Source: an uncultured Blautia sp. (GTDB lineage Bacteria; Bacillota; Clostridia; Lachnospirales; Lachnospiraceae). Taken from it: a DNA stretch of 19,749 nucleotides. Position numbers and translations under genes: made by a program. The stretch spans positions 1-19,749 of the forward strand of contig CAAFRY010000307.1 in the NCBI GenBank assembly GCA_900765525.1. The letters run 5' to 3'. Shown one piece after another: positions 7,859 to 16,184 of the stretch (positions are counted from its first letter, which is position 1; each line of letters starts with the position of its first letter). The notes under the pieces were generated by a model, which did no database searches, was not told where the DNA came from, and was given only the letters and a program-made list of their open reading frames with translations.

Positions 7859-8735
7859 TTCCCTGTTTTCCTCCCCTTCCTTCTCCTCTGTCTTTCTCGT
7901 CCTTCCTGTGTTTCTTTTCCCTTCCTTCCAGCACCATATTCCTGTAAGCGCCAGGAGCCAGTCCAATAAAGCTCCGGAAGAAATTGGTAAAATGGCTCTG
8001 GTCATAAAACCCGGTACAAGCCGCAGCCTGTGCCGGAAACACTCCTTCCTCCAACAGCTTCTTTCCCTCGTTTATCCTGATACTTTCCAAATACCGGTAA
8101 GGGGTTAGACCCTTGCTTTTTCCGAACTTTCTCATCAGCGTAGATTTGCTTAATCCTACCGCCCTGCACATCTGCTTCAGAGAAATCTCCTCTGTTAAAT
8201 GATTTTGCATGTATCTGCAGACCAGTTCCACTTCTTCTCTGTACCGCCGGGCATTCTCCTTGTCCAGTAGGGCGTATCCCTCTAGCAGCAAGATAAAAAC
8301 AGAGCCCATAGCCTCTTCCTTTTCCTCTCTGCTGCCATTTCCCATCACAGTCTCGTGGAGTCTTCGAATGGAAGCAGCCAGTTCTCTGTCCTCTATCACA
8401 TTATCTTTAAAACAGAGAAACTCCTCTTCCAATCCCAGCTTTCTTGTCCACAACCTCACGGTTTCTTGGGGAATATGGAAGCTGCGGTAAGAGAAAGGTT
8501 CTCCTCCTATCTGTCTGCAGCCATGATTATCTCCTGGCTGAAACGCTAGAACATTTCCTGCCTGAATAGTATATTCCCTGTCCCTGCAGGTCATTTGCCT
8601 TTGTCCCCCATCCACAATTCCAATAACATAATACTCATGGAAATGGTTAGGAAAAGGCTGGGTAATCCCCTGGAAACAGCAGGCCTCAAGCTGCAAATCC
8701 TCATCAAAGCACAGCGTTCTAATATCGTTTCTCAT
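7839..8735 (-). CDS. AraC-family transcriptional regulator
   Basis: A 298-aa regulator. The N-terminal AraC cupin-like ligand domain (about 18-90) has HFHEYYVIGIVDGG and a PGDNHGC motif. The C-terminal double helix-turn-helix (about 175-265) contains ISLKQMCRAVGLSKSTLMRKF and GFYDQSHFTNFFRSFIGLAPGAYR. The tail after 268 is highly charged (EGREKKHRKDEKDRGEG). I chose ATG 8735 because it has AGGAGG eight bases upstream; an upstream in-frame ATG at 8813 would overlap dndA and run through a promoter-like palindrome. It probably controls the neighbouring exporter genes. It is not likely part of the PT system, though read-through from dndA (68-bp gap) is possible. Confidence 0.9.
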   Translation of the reverse strand: MRNDIRTLCFDEDLQLEACCFQGITQPFPNHFHEYYVIGIVDGGQRQMTCRDREYTIQAGNVLAFQPGDNHGCRQIGGEPFSYRSFHIPQETVRLWTRKLGLEEEFLCFKDNVIEDRELAASIRRLHETVMGNGSREEKEEAMGSVFILLLEGYALLDKENARRYREEVELVCRYMQNHLTEEISLKQMCRAVGLSKSTLMRKFGKSKGLTPYRYLESIRINEGKKLLEEGVFPAQAAACTGFYDQSHFTNFFRSFIGLAPGAYRNMVLEGREKKHRKDEKDRGEGRGGKQGNGTQSK

Positions 8736-8752
8736 TGCCTGTACCTCCTGTT

Positions 8753-8768
8753 CTTTATTATAATAAAG
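8753..8768. promoter_or_regulatory. 16-bp perfect palindrome over a TATAAT box, upstream of araC
   Basis: CTTTATTATAATAAAG is a perfect palindrome. On the minus strand it contains TATAAT about 22 bp before the araC start codon, with a weak AAGACC as -35 at 17 bp. This fits a self-controlled araC promoter, but the -35 is poor. Confidence 0.4.
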
Positions 8769-8803
8769 CTTAAGGGATTGGTCTTGTAAGATATTCTCAA
8801 ATT

Positions 8804-9949
8804 CTACTGCCATCCTTTTATGATTTCAGCCATTTTCATGATGACACTTTTTTCTATTGGTTCTTTTCCCCAACTAACCCTCACAGAACAGGCGATGCGT
8901 TTATCATCCAGTCCCATGGACTGTAGAACATAACTGGGTGCATAACTGTGGGAAGTACAGGCGGAGCCATTTGATATTCCTGCCAGGTTTTCCGCTTCTA
9001 AAGCCAGCATCAAGGCCTCTGAATCGTAATTCTCAAAACTGATATTTAATGTATTATGCATACTGAAATTCAGGTCTCCATTCACATGATACCGAATCTT
9101 GTTTTCCCTTAAAACATTTAATATCATATCCTGGTTATCTTTAAACATTCTGCCATTATCCCTGTATTCTTTCAGCAAAATAGCGGCTGCCTCCCCCATA
9201 CCGCAGATTAAAGCAACCGGCAATGTCCCGGGACGTATTCCCCGTTCTTGCCCTCCACCGTACATAATAGGTTTTACTCTCGTTTTCCCGCTGTTTTTAT
9301 TTTTCATCACCAGACATCCCACTCCCTGGGGTCCATACATTTTATGTGCAGATACAGAAAGCAAATCGTAAGATAAGTTCTGGATTTCTTCCACCAGTTT
9401 TCCGCAGCTTTGAGAGGCGTCCACATGAAAATAAACTTCTGTTTCCTCCAGTGCCTTTCCGATTTCATCTACCGGCTGGATGGTACCTGTCTCATTATTT
9501 ACATGCATAACACTAACCAGTAAAGTATCCGGGCGAACATGATGCAGGATTTCTTCAGCGCTGACTCGTCCATCTTTATGAGGCATGATGTATTCCACTT
9601 CAAAACCTTTTTTCTCTAAATATCTGCAAGGCTCTAAAACAGATTTATGCTCCATTGCCGTAGTAATAATATGACGTTTTCCCGAAACACATCCATACTC
9701 TTCCAATCCTAGTATGGCTATATTATTGCTCTCCGTAGAACCACTGGTAAAATAAACATATTCTCCGGGTACTCCCAGAAGATTTCCTATTTGGCGCCTT
9801 GCGTTCTCGACTATGCTCTTTGTAGTCATTCCGAACTTGTGGGTTCTGCTGTCTGCATTTCCATAATGATTTTTATAAATATCCACCATTTTCTCCAAAA
9901 CTCTTTGGTCTATAGGAGTTGATGCATTATAGTCCAGATACACTCCCAT
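8804..9949 (-). CDS. dndA: Cysteine desulfurase DndA (IscS/NifS type)
   Basis: A 381-aa PLP enzyme that takes sulfur from cysteine as a persulfide and supplies it to DndC for phosphorothioate formation. The PLP lysine is Lys203 in SAHKMYGPQG, with His101 (AMEHKS) and Asp177 (HVDASQ) as cofactor contacts. The catalytic cysteine is Cys331 in SNGSACTSHSY, with a short loop of the NifS type. The N-terminus YLDYNASTPID is standard. It starts 10 bp after dndE with AGGAGGAAAAG before the ATG, and is the last gene of the dndCDEA operon. The neighbours, not the sequence alone, assign it to DndA rather than to a housekeeping IscS. Confidence 0.92.
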   Translation of the reverse strand: MGVYLDYNASTPIDQRVLEKMVDIYKNHYGNADSRTHKFGMTTKSIVENARRQIGNLLGVPGEYVYFTSGSTESNNIAILGLEEYGCVSGKRHIITTAMEHKSVLEPCRYLEKKGFEVEYIMPHKDGRVSAEEILHHVRPDTLLVSVMHVNNETGTIQPVDEIGKALEETEVYFHVDASQSCGKLVEEIQNLSYDLLSVSAHKMYGPQGVGCLVMKNKNSGKTRVKPIMYGGGQERGIRPGTLPVALICGMGEAAAILLKEYRDNGRMFKDNQDMILNVLRENKIRYHVNGDLNFSMHNTLNISFENYDSEALMLALEAENLAGISNGSACTSHSYAPSYVLQSMGLDDKRIACSVRVSWGKEPIEKSVIMKMAEIIKGWQ

Positions 9950-9959
9950 TCTTTTCCTC

Positions 9960-10340
9960 CTAAGCTTTCACAGCTAATTCTAATAAATCATCCAGGGACT
10001 TTATGTAGTTTGTACTAGCCAGATAAGAAATGCCACGGCTCAAATGAAGATTAAAATATTTTGCCAGAGTTGCCTCATCTGTACCTAATCCGTCTTTTAT
10101 ACATCTTGCTTTAATCAAAGCTTCAAACAGTTTATAATTTTCTCCGCCAAAAGTGAACCAGCTGATTTCCACATTACTTTCTTCCCCTGGTGGCAATTCC
10201 AAAGGTATAGATTTCTCTTTTAGGGAACAGCACAATGCCCAGCGGCATAATATATTCCAATTCTGAATTCCTGTTTTTCCTTTCAGCCTTGATAGTTTTT
10301 CTTTATCCTGGACGGACAAACGAATCTGCTTTATAATCAT
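9960..10340 (-). CDS. dndE: DNA phosphorothioation protein DndE
   Basis: A 126-aa helical DNA-binding protein of the PT-modification complex. Family hallmarks are visible: IRLSVQDKEKLSRLKGKTGI (6-25), NWNILCRWALCCSL (27-40), and the C-terminal block KDGLGTDEATLAKYF followed by HLSRGISYLAS and SLDDLLELA. DndE acts with DndC and DndD, and the family has been reported to bind nicked DNA. I chose ATG 10340, which overlaps the dndD stop as ATGA (10337-10340) and has GGAGG nine bases upstream. An in-frame codon at 10370 lies within dndD without a ribosome binding site. Confidence 0.93.
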   Translation of the reverse strand: MIIKQIRLSVQDKEKLSRLKGKTGIQNWNILCRWALCCSLKEKSIPLELPPGEESNVEISWFTFGGENYKLFEALIKARCIKDGLGTDEATLAKYFNLHLSRGISYLASTNYIKSLDDLLELAVKA

Positions 10341-12268
10341 GATTTTTTTCCTCCAAAATATCCAGGGCAAACAGCAGAACTCATAGTGTCCCCGTCGTAT
10401 ACCAAAGTATATTCTTTGCCTACATATTTCTTTAACGCCTGATAATCCTGGCTGGTAATTTCCTGGTCTGTAGACAAAATGATTACCTGCTGGCTGGCTT
10501 TCGGGAAATAATTTTCTATCAAGCTTGTACGATGAACCGAATCCAGACGGGCCAACGGCGTATCAATGATTAACGGAAATTCTGCTTTAGAACAGATGCC
10601 CAAAGCCCAGAGCATTGCAATCACCAGGATTTGCTTCTCTCCGGAAGATAACATCTGATGGTAAATTCTCTGACCTTTTTTGTTATAGTAACAAAATTCC
10701 AGAGTATCAGGGTTAATCGTTATTTTTTGTATCAATCCCTCTTTTGAGATAATTTTTGAAAAGCACTCTGTCATTTGCTTAGCCAGTTCATCTGCTTTTA
10801 ATGCTTGGAGCTGGTTTTTATAAGCACGCATAATCTCTATCTGCTCATGGGCATAAGTAACCATCCTGTTATTGTCATCAGATTCTTCCTGTTCTTTTAC
10901 CATTTTCCATAACAGCTGCTTTCGCATTTTTCTGTGGGTTTCCAGATTACTGATAAGCCCTTCGCAGTTCTCCTTCAACATATGCAGTTTTGCTTCAGCC
11001 TGTCCTATCTGATAACTATTCTCTGTTAAATGCTGATGGATTGTCTGAATCTGTGTATCCTCAACCTCAACAGCTAAATAGTTATCTATTTCCTCCATTT
11101 TTCTGTTTAAATTCCTTTTTATTTTAAGCAGCTCTTCTGCCTGTTGCGTTTCCTCCCTCAGGATAGAGATAATATCCTCCAAACGAACCAAAGTATCTTC
11201 ATCAAGATTATAGATATTGTTTGACTCTCCTACTTTTTCTTTTACGGATAAAAGAAAGTTCTGTATCTCCGGACTCCACTTTTCACTTTTCGTATATTCC
11301 GTATATAATTGGGGAAATTGGTTCAGAAAGATAGAAATCTCCCGTTGATTTTGTTCGTCGTTTGCAGCGCTTTGAATTTCCGCTAATAACGGTTCTACCA
11401 GTTTTAAGGGAAGGCTGGATGCTGCCAGCTCTAAGAGTTTCCCTTCATTCTCCTCTATTTCCTGTTCCACCTGCTTTTTTTGATTTCTTACTTTCCCCTG
11501 ATATTCTGCATACGCTCCGCCAGTTACTGCATATTCATTCTCCAGTTTTTCTCTTTCTTCCCTTAAACGGGCCAGCATATCCTGTATTTGTTGATATTCT
11601 GTTTCTTTTTCTTCCAATCTCTGCTCTTGCTTGGAGATTTCTGTCTCTATTTTTTCCAGTTCATTTTTTGATTTACTCTCACCCAGAAGTTTCTGGTAAG
11701 AGGAGGCTACTGTATGAAGGTCAGATATTAACTGATTAATCATATCAATTCCCAAAAGGGCTCTGATAGAGGACTGAATCTGGGCATCGTTCTCTGTGGC
11801 AGCCAATTCCGCAATTTTCTCACCGTCAAAGAAAAAGAAAGAAGCAATAGCTCTTGGCAAAATTTCCTCTACAAACATATCCCAATTTTCTGACAGAGCC
11901 TGACTTTCTTCCCTGTTTTTCCAGACAATGGTTTTTAATACGATTTTGTTCCGGTCAATATCCCAATATCTTCTAACCGCATACTCTGCATCCTTTCCTT
12001 GTTCCTGTACAGAAAATTGTATTTCAATAAAGCACATTGACTGATTCCCCGTAACATTGCTGACTTTCCGGAGATAATTTTCCTGTTTTATCCCGGAATC
12101 TAAAGAACGCCTCCCATACAATGCAAATAAAATAGATTCCAGAAAAGTGGTTTTTCCCCTTCCATTCATGCCTCCGATTAAAATTATCGGTTTATCAGCC
12201 TGCAAGTCAAATTCATTTCTATTTACATAAACTCCAATATTTTGAAGAATCACTTTTTTAATCTTCAT
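10337..12268 (-). CDS. dndD: DNA phosphorothioation ATPase DndD (SMC/Rad50-like)
   Basis: A 643-aa ATPase. Walker A GMNGRGKTT is at 33-41, an FFFDGEK motif at 145-151, the ABC signature LSSGEKQ at 540-546 and Walker B FPLIIDTP at 564-571. Between them lies a long coiled coil (about 190-500). No CxxC hook is visible in the coiled coil, unlike the effector SMC protein nearby. DndD is thought to use ATP to alter DNA structure so that DndC can act. Start and stop overlap dndC and dndE as ATGA, so the three genes are translationally coupled. Confidence 0.95.
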   Translation of the reverse strand: MKIKKVILQNIGVYVNRNEFDLQADKPIILIGGMNGRGKTTFLESILFALYGRRSLDSGIKQENYLRKVSNVTGNQSMCFIEIQFSVQEQGKDAEYAVRRYWDIDRNKIVLKTIVWKNREESQALSENWDMFVEEILPRAIASFFFFDGEKIAELAATENDAQIQSSIRALLGIDMINQLISDLHTVASSYQKLLGESKSKNELEKIETEISKQEQRLEEKETEYQQIQDMLARLREEREKLENEYAVTGGAYAEYQGKVRNQKKQVEQEIEENEGKLLELAASSLPLKLVEPLLAEIQSAANDEQNQREISIFLNQFPQLYTEYTKSEKWSPEIQNFLLSVKEKVGESNNIYNLDEDTLVRLEDIISILREETQQAEELLKIKRNLNRKMEEIDNYLAVEVEDTQIQTIHQHLTENSYQIGQAEAKLHMLKENCEGLISNLETHRKMRKQLLWKMVKEQEESDDNNRMVTYAHEQIEIMRAYKNQLQALKADELAKQMTECFSKIISKEGLIQKITINPDTLEFCYYNKKGQRIYHQMLSSGEKQILVIAMLWALGICSKAEFPLIIDTPLARLDSVHRTSLIENYFPKASQQVIILSTDQEITSQDYQALKKYVGKEYTLVYDGDTMSSAVCPGYFGGKKS

Positions 12269-13764
12269 GAAATCATATCCTCTTCTGTCTCTTCCTCTCC
12301 TGAATTCACAAGTGCTTCAGCCCTGACATCATATTCCAGTCCATAATTTTTCTTTCTTGTTTCCCGGTTCAACGCAAACTCTGTGGCATCCTCTTCACTC
12401 TGATAATAGCAACGCCTGATTTCGTTCTGTAGGCTGGTATAGATTCCTTTACGTTTCTGAAGACTGGAAAAAGTGCTTTCCACATCTATCAAACGGTAGG
12501 CAAGTTCAAAAGCAAGCTCTTCCTTGGGGTACAGTTCCTCACTTGTGGTTTTTAAAAGGTCCCACTCTGTCTGTCCGAAAGGAGCTTTCTGGCAATAATC
12601 CAGAGGAAGCTCCTCCATCATGACCCGGCGGTATATTTCCGGAAGACTGTCGCAAAATTCATGTTTTTCTTCTAACCAAATCCGCCGGATTGCATTCAGT
12701 TCATCTATGGTAATAAGCTCTAAATCTTTGTACTCCTTCGGCCCATTTTCCCGAATATTTTTCTGTATACAAAGCAATCTTTCCAGCCATTCTTCACGCA
12801 CATGACGTTTATAAGGCCCATGGACCAGACCTCCTTTAAAAGGAAATACATTGCCTTTCATTTTTCTGAAATCCCTGCGCTCCCAGTCCTTATTAGAGTC
12901 TGCAATTTCATTTCTGAATTCCAGCAAAGGCGTCATCCAGGATTTTTGAGAATCATTAAAAATCATAGCTTCCATAGACTTATCTTTTTCCACCACTGTG
13001 CAGACCCAACATCCAAAACGGCTGTTTCCACAGGATGGTTTACTTAAATCCGTCACAATAGGGCATTCACTGTCTTCTGCTGCGCCCCTGTATAAATTCA
13101 TTAAATCTTTATTATCAAAATTCCAGGGATTCTCATATTGCATCAGATAAAACCACACGTCCCGGCTGCTCCACTTCTCTAACGGTGAAAAAACCAGACC
13201 ATTTTGCTGGCTTCCATTGGGACTAAGGTAATCCCTGACTCTCATTTTTTCGTACCGTTCCATATTTTGAGCCCGGCGAGCGCTCTCTTCCTTTCTGGTT
13301 CCCAAAAGCAAAATAGCCTCTCCGTATTCCGATACCACTGACTTGATGAATTCATTAGACGGCATGATTTTCAAACGACTGGTACACCACCGAAAAGAAG
13401 ATTTTGGATACGGATAACCTCTTCCCAAAAGGTTCACCCAAAATGTCTGGTTTATATCCGGTCGCAATCGATGTACAACAAAAGGCATTTTTTGCTGTGC
13501 GGATTCTTCCTTTATATATTCCAGGGATTTTTCCACCCACCGGACAATCACCGGGGATTCTACCAAAGTGTCTGTACTGATAACATGTATGGGTTTACGA
13601 GTACGCTGCCAATCCGGCAGCTCTTTCAATGCGTACCAGACTAACTGAAGGGTAGCTGTGCTGTCCTTTCCCCCGGAATACCCCAATACCCAGGGAATAT
13701 CTTCTGCCAAATAAAGCTCCCTTATAATATCATATATATGTTCAATCTCTTGACGTGTAATCAT
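12265..13764 (-). CDS. dndC: DNA phosphorothioation sulfurtransferase DndC
   Basis: A 499-aa PAPS-reductase-like enzyme that inserts sulfur into the DNA backbone. The ATP-pyrophosphatase P-loop GYSGGKDST is at 28-36. The FRWCTSRLKI motif (124-133) is typical of PAPS reductase-like enzymes. Four cysteines, Cys234, Cys245, Cys252 and Cys255, are placed as the 4Fe-4S ligands known for DndC. I chose ATG 13764, which has AGAGG seven bases upstream. The frame stays open to a TTG at 13803, but neither that codon nor ATG 13779 has a ribosome binding site. It is the first gene of dndCDEA, behind its own promoter. dndB, the usual repressor gene, is absent. Confidence 0.95.
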   Translation of the reverse strand: MITRQEIEHIYDIIRELYLAEDIPWVLGYSGGKDSTATLQLVWYALKELPDWQRTRKPIHVISTDTLVESPVIVRWVEKSLEYIKEESAQQKMPFVVHRLRPDINQTFWVNLLGRGYPYPKSSFRWCTSRLKIMPSNEFIKSVVSEYGEAILLLGTRKEESARRAQNMERYEKMRVRDYLSPNGSQQNGLVFSPLEKWSSRDVWFYLMQYENPWNFDNKDLMNLYRGAAEDSECPIVTDLSKPSCGNSRFGCWVCTVVEKDKSMEAMIFNDSQKSWMTPLLEFRNEIADSNKDWERRDFRKMKGNVFPFKGGLVHGPYKRHVREEWLERLLCIQKNIRENGPKEYKDLELITIDELNAIRRIWLEEKHEFCDSLPEIYRRVMMEELPLDYCQKAPFGQTEWDLLKTTSEELYPKEELAFELAYRLIDVESTFSSLQKRKGIYTSLQNEIRRCYYQSEEDATEFALNRETRKKNYGLEYDVRAEALVNSGEEETEEDMIS

Positions 13765-13831
13765 ACAATATCCTCTCATATCTAAACCATAAAAACCCCG
13801 CAAGGTCAGCTTCTAATGGTCATGAACAAGT

Positions 13832-13859
13832 AATGCCTGCACACATATGTGCAGACATT
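13832..13859. promoter_or_regulatory. 28-bp palindromic operator candidate before dndC
   Basis: AATGCCTGCACA (13832-13843) and TGTGCAGACATT (13848-13859) are complementary at 11 of 12 positions around CATA. The site begins 4 bp past the -10 box and covers the predicted transcription start of dndC. No U-tract follows, so it is not a terminator. It could bind a repressor, or form a 5'-terminal mRNA hairpin. Confidence 0.65.
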
Positions 13860-13863
13860 ATCT

Positions 13864-13893
13864 AGTATATCTTATTCAGATGGAGCAAGTCAA
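13864..13893 (-). promoter_or_regulatory. Promoter of dndCDEA
   Basis: On the minus strand TTGACT (13893-13888) is followed after 18 bp by TATACT (13869-13864); each matches the sigma-A consensus at five of six positions. Predicted start is near 13857. A weaker AT-rich inverted repeat, GATTTAA/TTAAATC (13901-13917), overlaps the stop codon of the upstream gene. Confidence 0.7.
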
Positions 13894-13910
13894 GTTTGTG
13901 GATTTAAAGC

Positions 13911-15695
13911 TTAAATCTCAAATATCTTTTCCAAGTCACTCATAAATTTCTCCTGTCTGGAATTAAAATCTTCTTTTTTCCAGTGTTCGGATTTTCCTAC
14001 TTCTCTGGTGATAAAATAAGGAGATTTTTGATAACGCTCTCTCTTATCTTCAAAATCTGCGTTTTTTAATCTGGAATTTACCCGTTTTCCTGTCAAAGTC
14101 AAATTTCCCAGTTTATGAAGGCTGCTGTAAAATTCCCGACTGATTTCATTTGGGTCTACACTTTCCTTCAAAATATGTTCAATTGACATTTCGGACACCT
14201 TAAATTCTACAGAATCATCCCCACATTCATTTCCGCCTCTCTCCACACTTTTTAAGTAATATAACTCCAGCATAAGGAGCATAAACTTTGCTTTATCATT
14301 TCTGGAGGCCCCTCGCACATATACATTATCTTTTGCTCTGGATATGAATTCTTTTCTACAGTTGTCCCGACTGACCAATCTCTCTAATGCCTCTTTTATG
14401 GAATCCATATCCGCTCTGCTATAATCTATATAGTTCCAGATTTCAAGATAGCATTTTGCGATGACTCCATCGTGAAGCCCGCCCATGGTTTTAGCCATAA
14501 AAAAGGCCTTGGCCAGCAATGGCGTTATGGAATTTAAAGTTTTTATCGCTTGTTTTTCCGGCATTTCCAATATTTTCAGGTAAATAGGTATACAAAACGT
14601 ATTTTTCAATACTTTTATCAAAGCTTCAAATAATACTTTAGTATATCCGCTGACAGCTTCAGGAATCATTCCCTGGGTCAACACTCTTATTCGTTTCACG
14701 TTAACTTCCAAATGGTCCAACTGCCGCTTTATCTCCTGCTGCTCTGCCTCCGAAAGAATGCGTTTATTATAGCAGTGAAAAACCACTCTCTCATATTGTT
14801 CATGTATAGTTGCACTTTTTTTACTCTCCATCTGCCTGCCTGTAATGGCTACATAATGCCAATTCAGGCAGCGGTTGGTCTCTTCCCCTGTATCTTTCAG
14901 AATATCATCCCAGATTTGTTCAGCCTGCAAAGCCAGGTATTTTTTATCCGACAAAAGTTCTATGGTCCTGGCCTTCAAAAGTTCCCCTGAGGTAAGAGGC
15001 ACTCCTCTGTCATTTACAATCTGGTATAATGCATAAGCATATCCGTCGTGATATGTAGTTAAAATCACAAAGCGGAAGGATACTGCAATTGCTTCCACAT
15101 ATTCATATAAGGTTTTGGCTGCCTCCTTTTCCGTTTTCTCCGCAGCCATTTGCTCCGTGTATTCTTTTATTACTTTGGCCGCTATTTTCAGATGCTTATG
15201 GGATTCTGATTCACATTCTTTCAGCACTTCTCCTGTCTGGCAGGTCAAACCATTCCAAAAAACCTGGTCTCTGTGGGAAAGCAGCAGCCTTTCTTCATCA
15301 TCAGCACATTCAGCTGTAGAAAGAAAATATTTCTTCCACAGCATTGTACTTAAAAAATTTTCTCTGTATTCCATAGATAATTTGCGGCATACAATGGCCA
15401 CCAGCAGAATAAATGTGGTAAGCCTTTGCTGTCCGTCTACAATTTCTACACGGGTCCTCATATCACGCCCGGTTTCTATTTTCCGTAAACTGATTTGTCC
15501 GGCAAAATGTATAAAACGAATTCCTTCTGCTTTTTGTCTCCAGCAGAATTCCCCGTCTGACAGAAATTGTTTTACCTCTTTTTCCGTCCAGACGTAATGC
15601 CTCTGATAATTAGTTACCCGGAATAGATAATTTTGCTTTGCTACAAGTTCTTCTAAGGTCAAATCACCTGATTTTATCTTTTGCTGTTCCTGCAT
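13911..15695 (-). CDS. DUF262-DUF1524 protein, SspE/GmrSD-like (probable Pbe-type component)
   Basis: A 594-aa protein. The N-terminal DUF262 (ParB/Srx-like NTPase) domain shows YQRHYVW (30-36) and the signature VDGQQRLTT (86-94). The C-terminus matches DUF1524, an HNH-type nuclease domain: SIEHIL with His507, then HKLGNLTLTG (527-536), Asn540, Asn545 and the closing FEDKRERYQKS. The same domain pair occurs in the PT-sensing effector SspE, in GmrSD and in BrxU. A likely role is NTP-dependent sensing of PT status and nicking of unmodified DNA; that is inference. The ATG overlaps the previous stop codon as TAATG. It is the last gene of the five-gene operon and ends 18 bp before the dndC -35 box. 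A DUF262 protein also fits PbeABCD, but I cannot assign the letter. Confidence 0.85.
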   Translation of the reverse strand: MQEQQKIKSGDLTLEELVAKQNYLFRVTNYQRHYVWTEKEVKQFLSDGEFCWRQKAEGIRFIHFAGQISLRKIETGRDMRTRVEIVDGQQRLTTFILLVAIVCRKLSMEYRENFLSTMLWKKYFLSTAECADDEERLLLSHRDQVFWNGLTCQTGEVLKECESESHKHLKIAAKVIKEYTEQMAAEKTEKEAAKTLYEYVEAIAVSFRFVILTTYHDGYAYALYQIVNDRGVPLTSGELLKARTIELLSDKKYLALQAEQIWDDILKDTGEETNRCLNWHYVAITGRQMESKKSATIHEQYERVVFHCYNKRILSEAEQQEIKRQLDHLEVNVKRIRVLTQGMIPEAVSGYTKVLFEALIKVLKNTFCIPIYLKILEMPEKQAIKTLNSITPLLAKAFFMAKTMGGLHDGVIAKCYLEIWNYIDYSRADMDSIKEALERLVSRDNCRKEFISRAKDNVYVRGASRNDKAKFMLLMLELYYLKSVERGGNECGDDSVEFKVSEMSIEHILKESVDPNEISREFYSSLHKLGNLTLTGKRVNSRLKNADFEDKRERYQKSPYFITREVGKSEHWKKEDFNSRQEKFMSDLEKIFEI

Positions 15696-16174
15696 TATCC
15701 TCTCATAAACCTCCCATCATGAAAACATTCCATATATTCCAGTAAAAATTCATCTAACCTTACCGGCCGGTTCATTACGTCCAGCATAATCTCCATTCCT
15801 CTTGCGGCGTACTGGTTTAATCTGTTTTCTCCTCTGAGATTTAAATAGGTTTTGGAAGTAGCGTCAATGTATTCTGTCATCAGCTTTTCTAGAGCTACCC
15901 CGTCACTTTCCGGAATTCCCCGCCGACTTCTTTCTGTCGCAAACAGCAAACCAGCTATATATTCCCGACTTTCCGCATATTCTGCGGGATAGCTATCTGT
16001 TATCTCTGTACGTTCCAGCTCCGCATTTTCATCATATTTCCCAGCTGCAAACCCAACCATCAGACAAAGATAGTATTCGTCAAAATATAATTTCAGCTTT
16101 GTGCCTGTACGATTCTTAGAATCATATATTTGACTGAAAAAAGGCTTACACTTTCTCGGTAAAACAAATGGCAT
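15695..16174 (-). CDS. 159-aa PT-defence protein, possibly DndE-like
   Basis: I do not recognise a named family. The protein is mostly helical, without signal peptide or membrane segment. A KLKLYFDEYYLCLMVGFAAGK helix region is at 26-46, a basic RNRP-poor middle contains FATERSRRGI (78-87), and the C-terminus ARGMEIMLDV followed by RLDEFLLEY (124-147) resembles the DndE ending SRGISYLAS plus SLDDLLEL in spacing and character. This suggests a diverged DndE-like helper of the adjacent SMC ATPase; the similarity is by eye and weak. I chose ATG 16174, with AGGAGG six bases upstream, rather than an in-frame ATG at 16210 inside the SMC gene. The ribosome binding site overlaps the SMC stop codon, and its own stop overlaps the DUF262 start. 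Confidence 0.8.
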   Translation of the reverse strand: MPFVLPRKCKPFFSQIYDSKNRTGTKLKLYFDEYYLCLMVGFAAGKYDENAELERTEITDSYPAEYAESREYIAGLLFATERSRRGIPESDGVALEKLMTEYIDATSKTYLNLRGENRLNQYAARGMEIMLDVMNRPVRLDEFLLEYMECFHDGRFMRG

Positions 16175-16184
16175 ACAAATCCTC

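Noticed and set aside
8736..8813. Longer AraC start at 8813
   Set aside because: The extension overlaps the end of dndA and covers a palindrome with TATAAT, whereas ATG 8735 has a perfect AGGAGG.
13765..13803. Longer DndC starts (TTG 13803, ATG 13779)
   Set aside because: Neither has a ribosome binding site; ATG 13764 has AGAGG at seven bases and gives the usual DndC length.
13804..13910. Possible missing dndB or terminator in the gap before dndC
   Set aside because: The gap is only about 107 bp to the open frame, too short for dndB, and the palindrome lacks a U-tract, so promoter/operator is the better reading.
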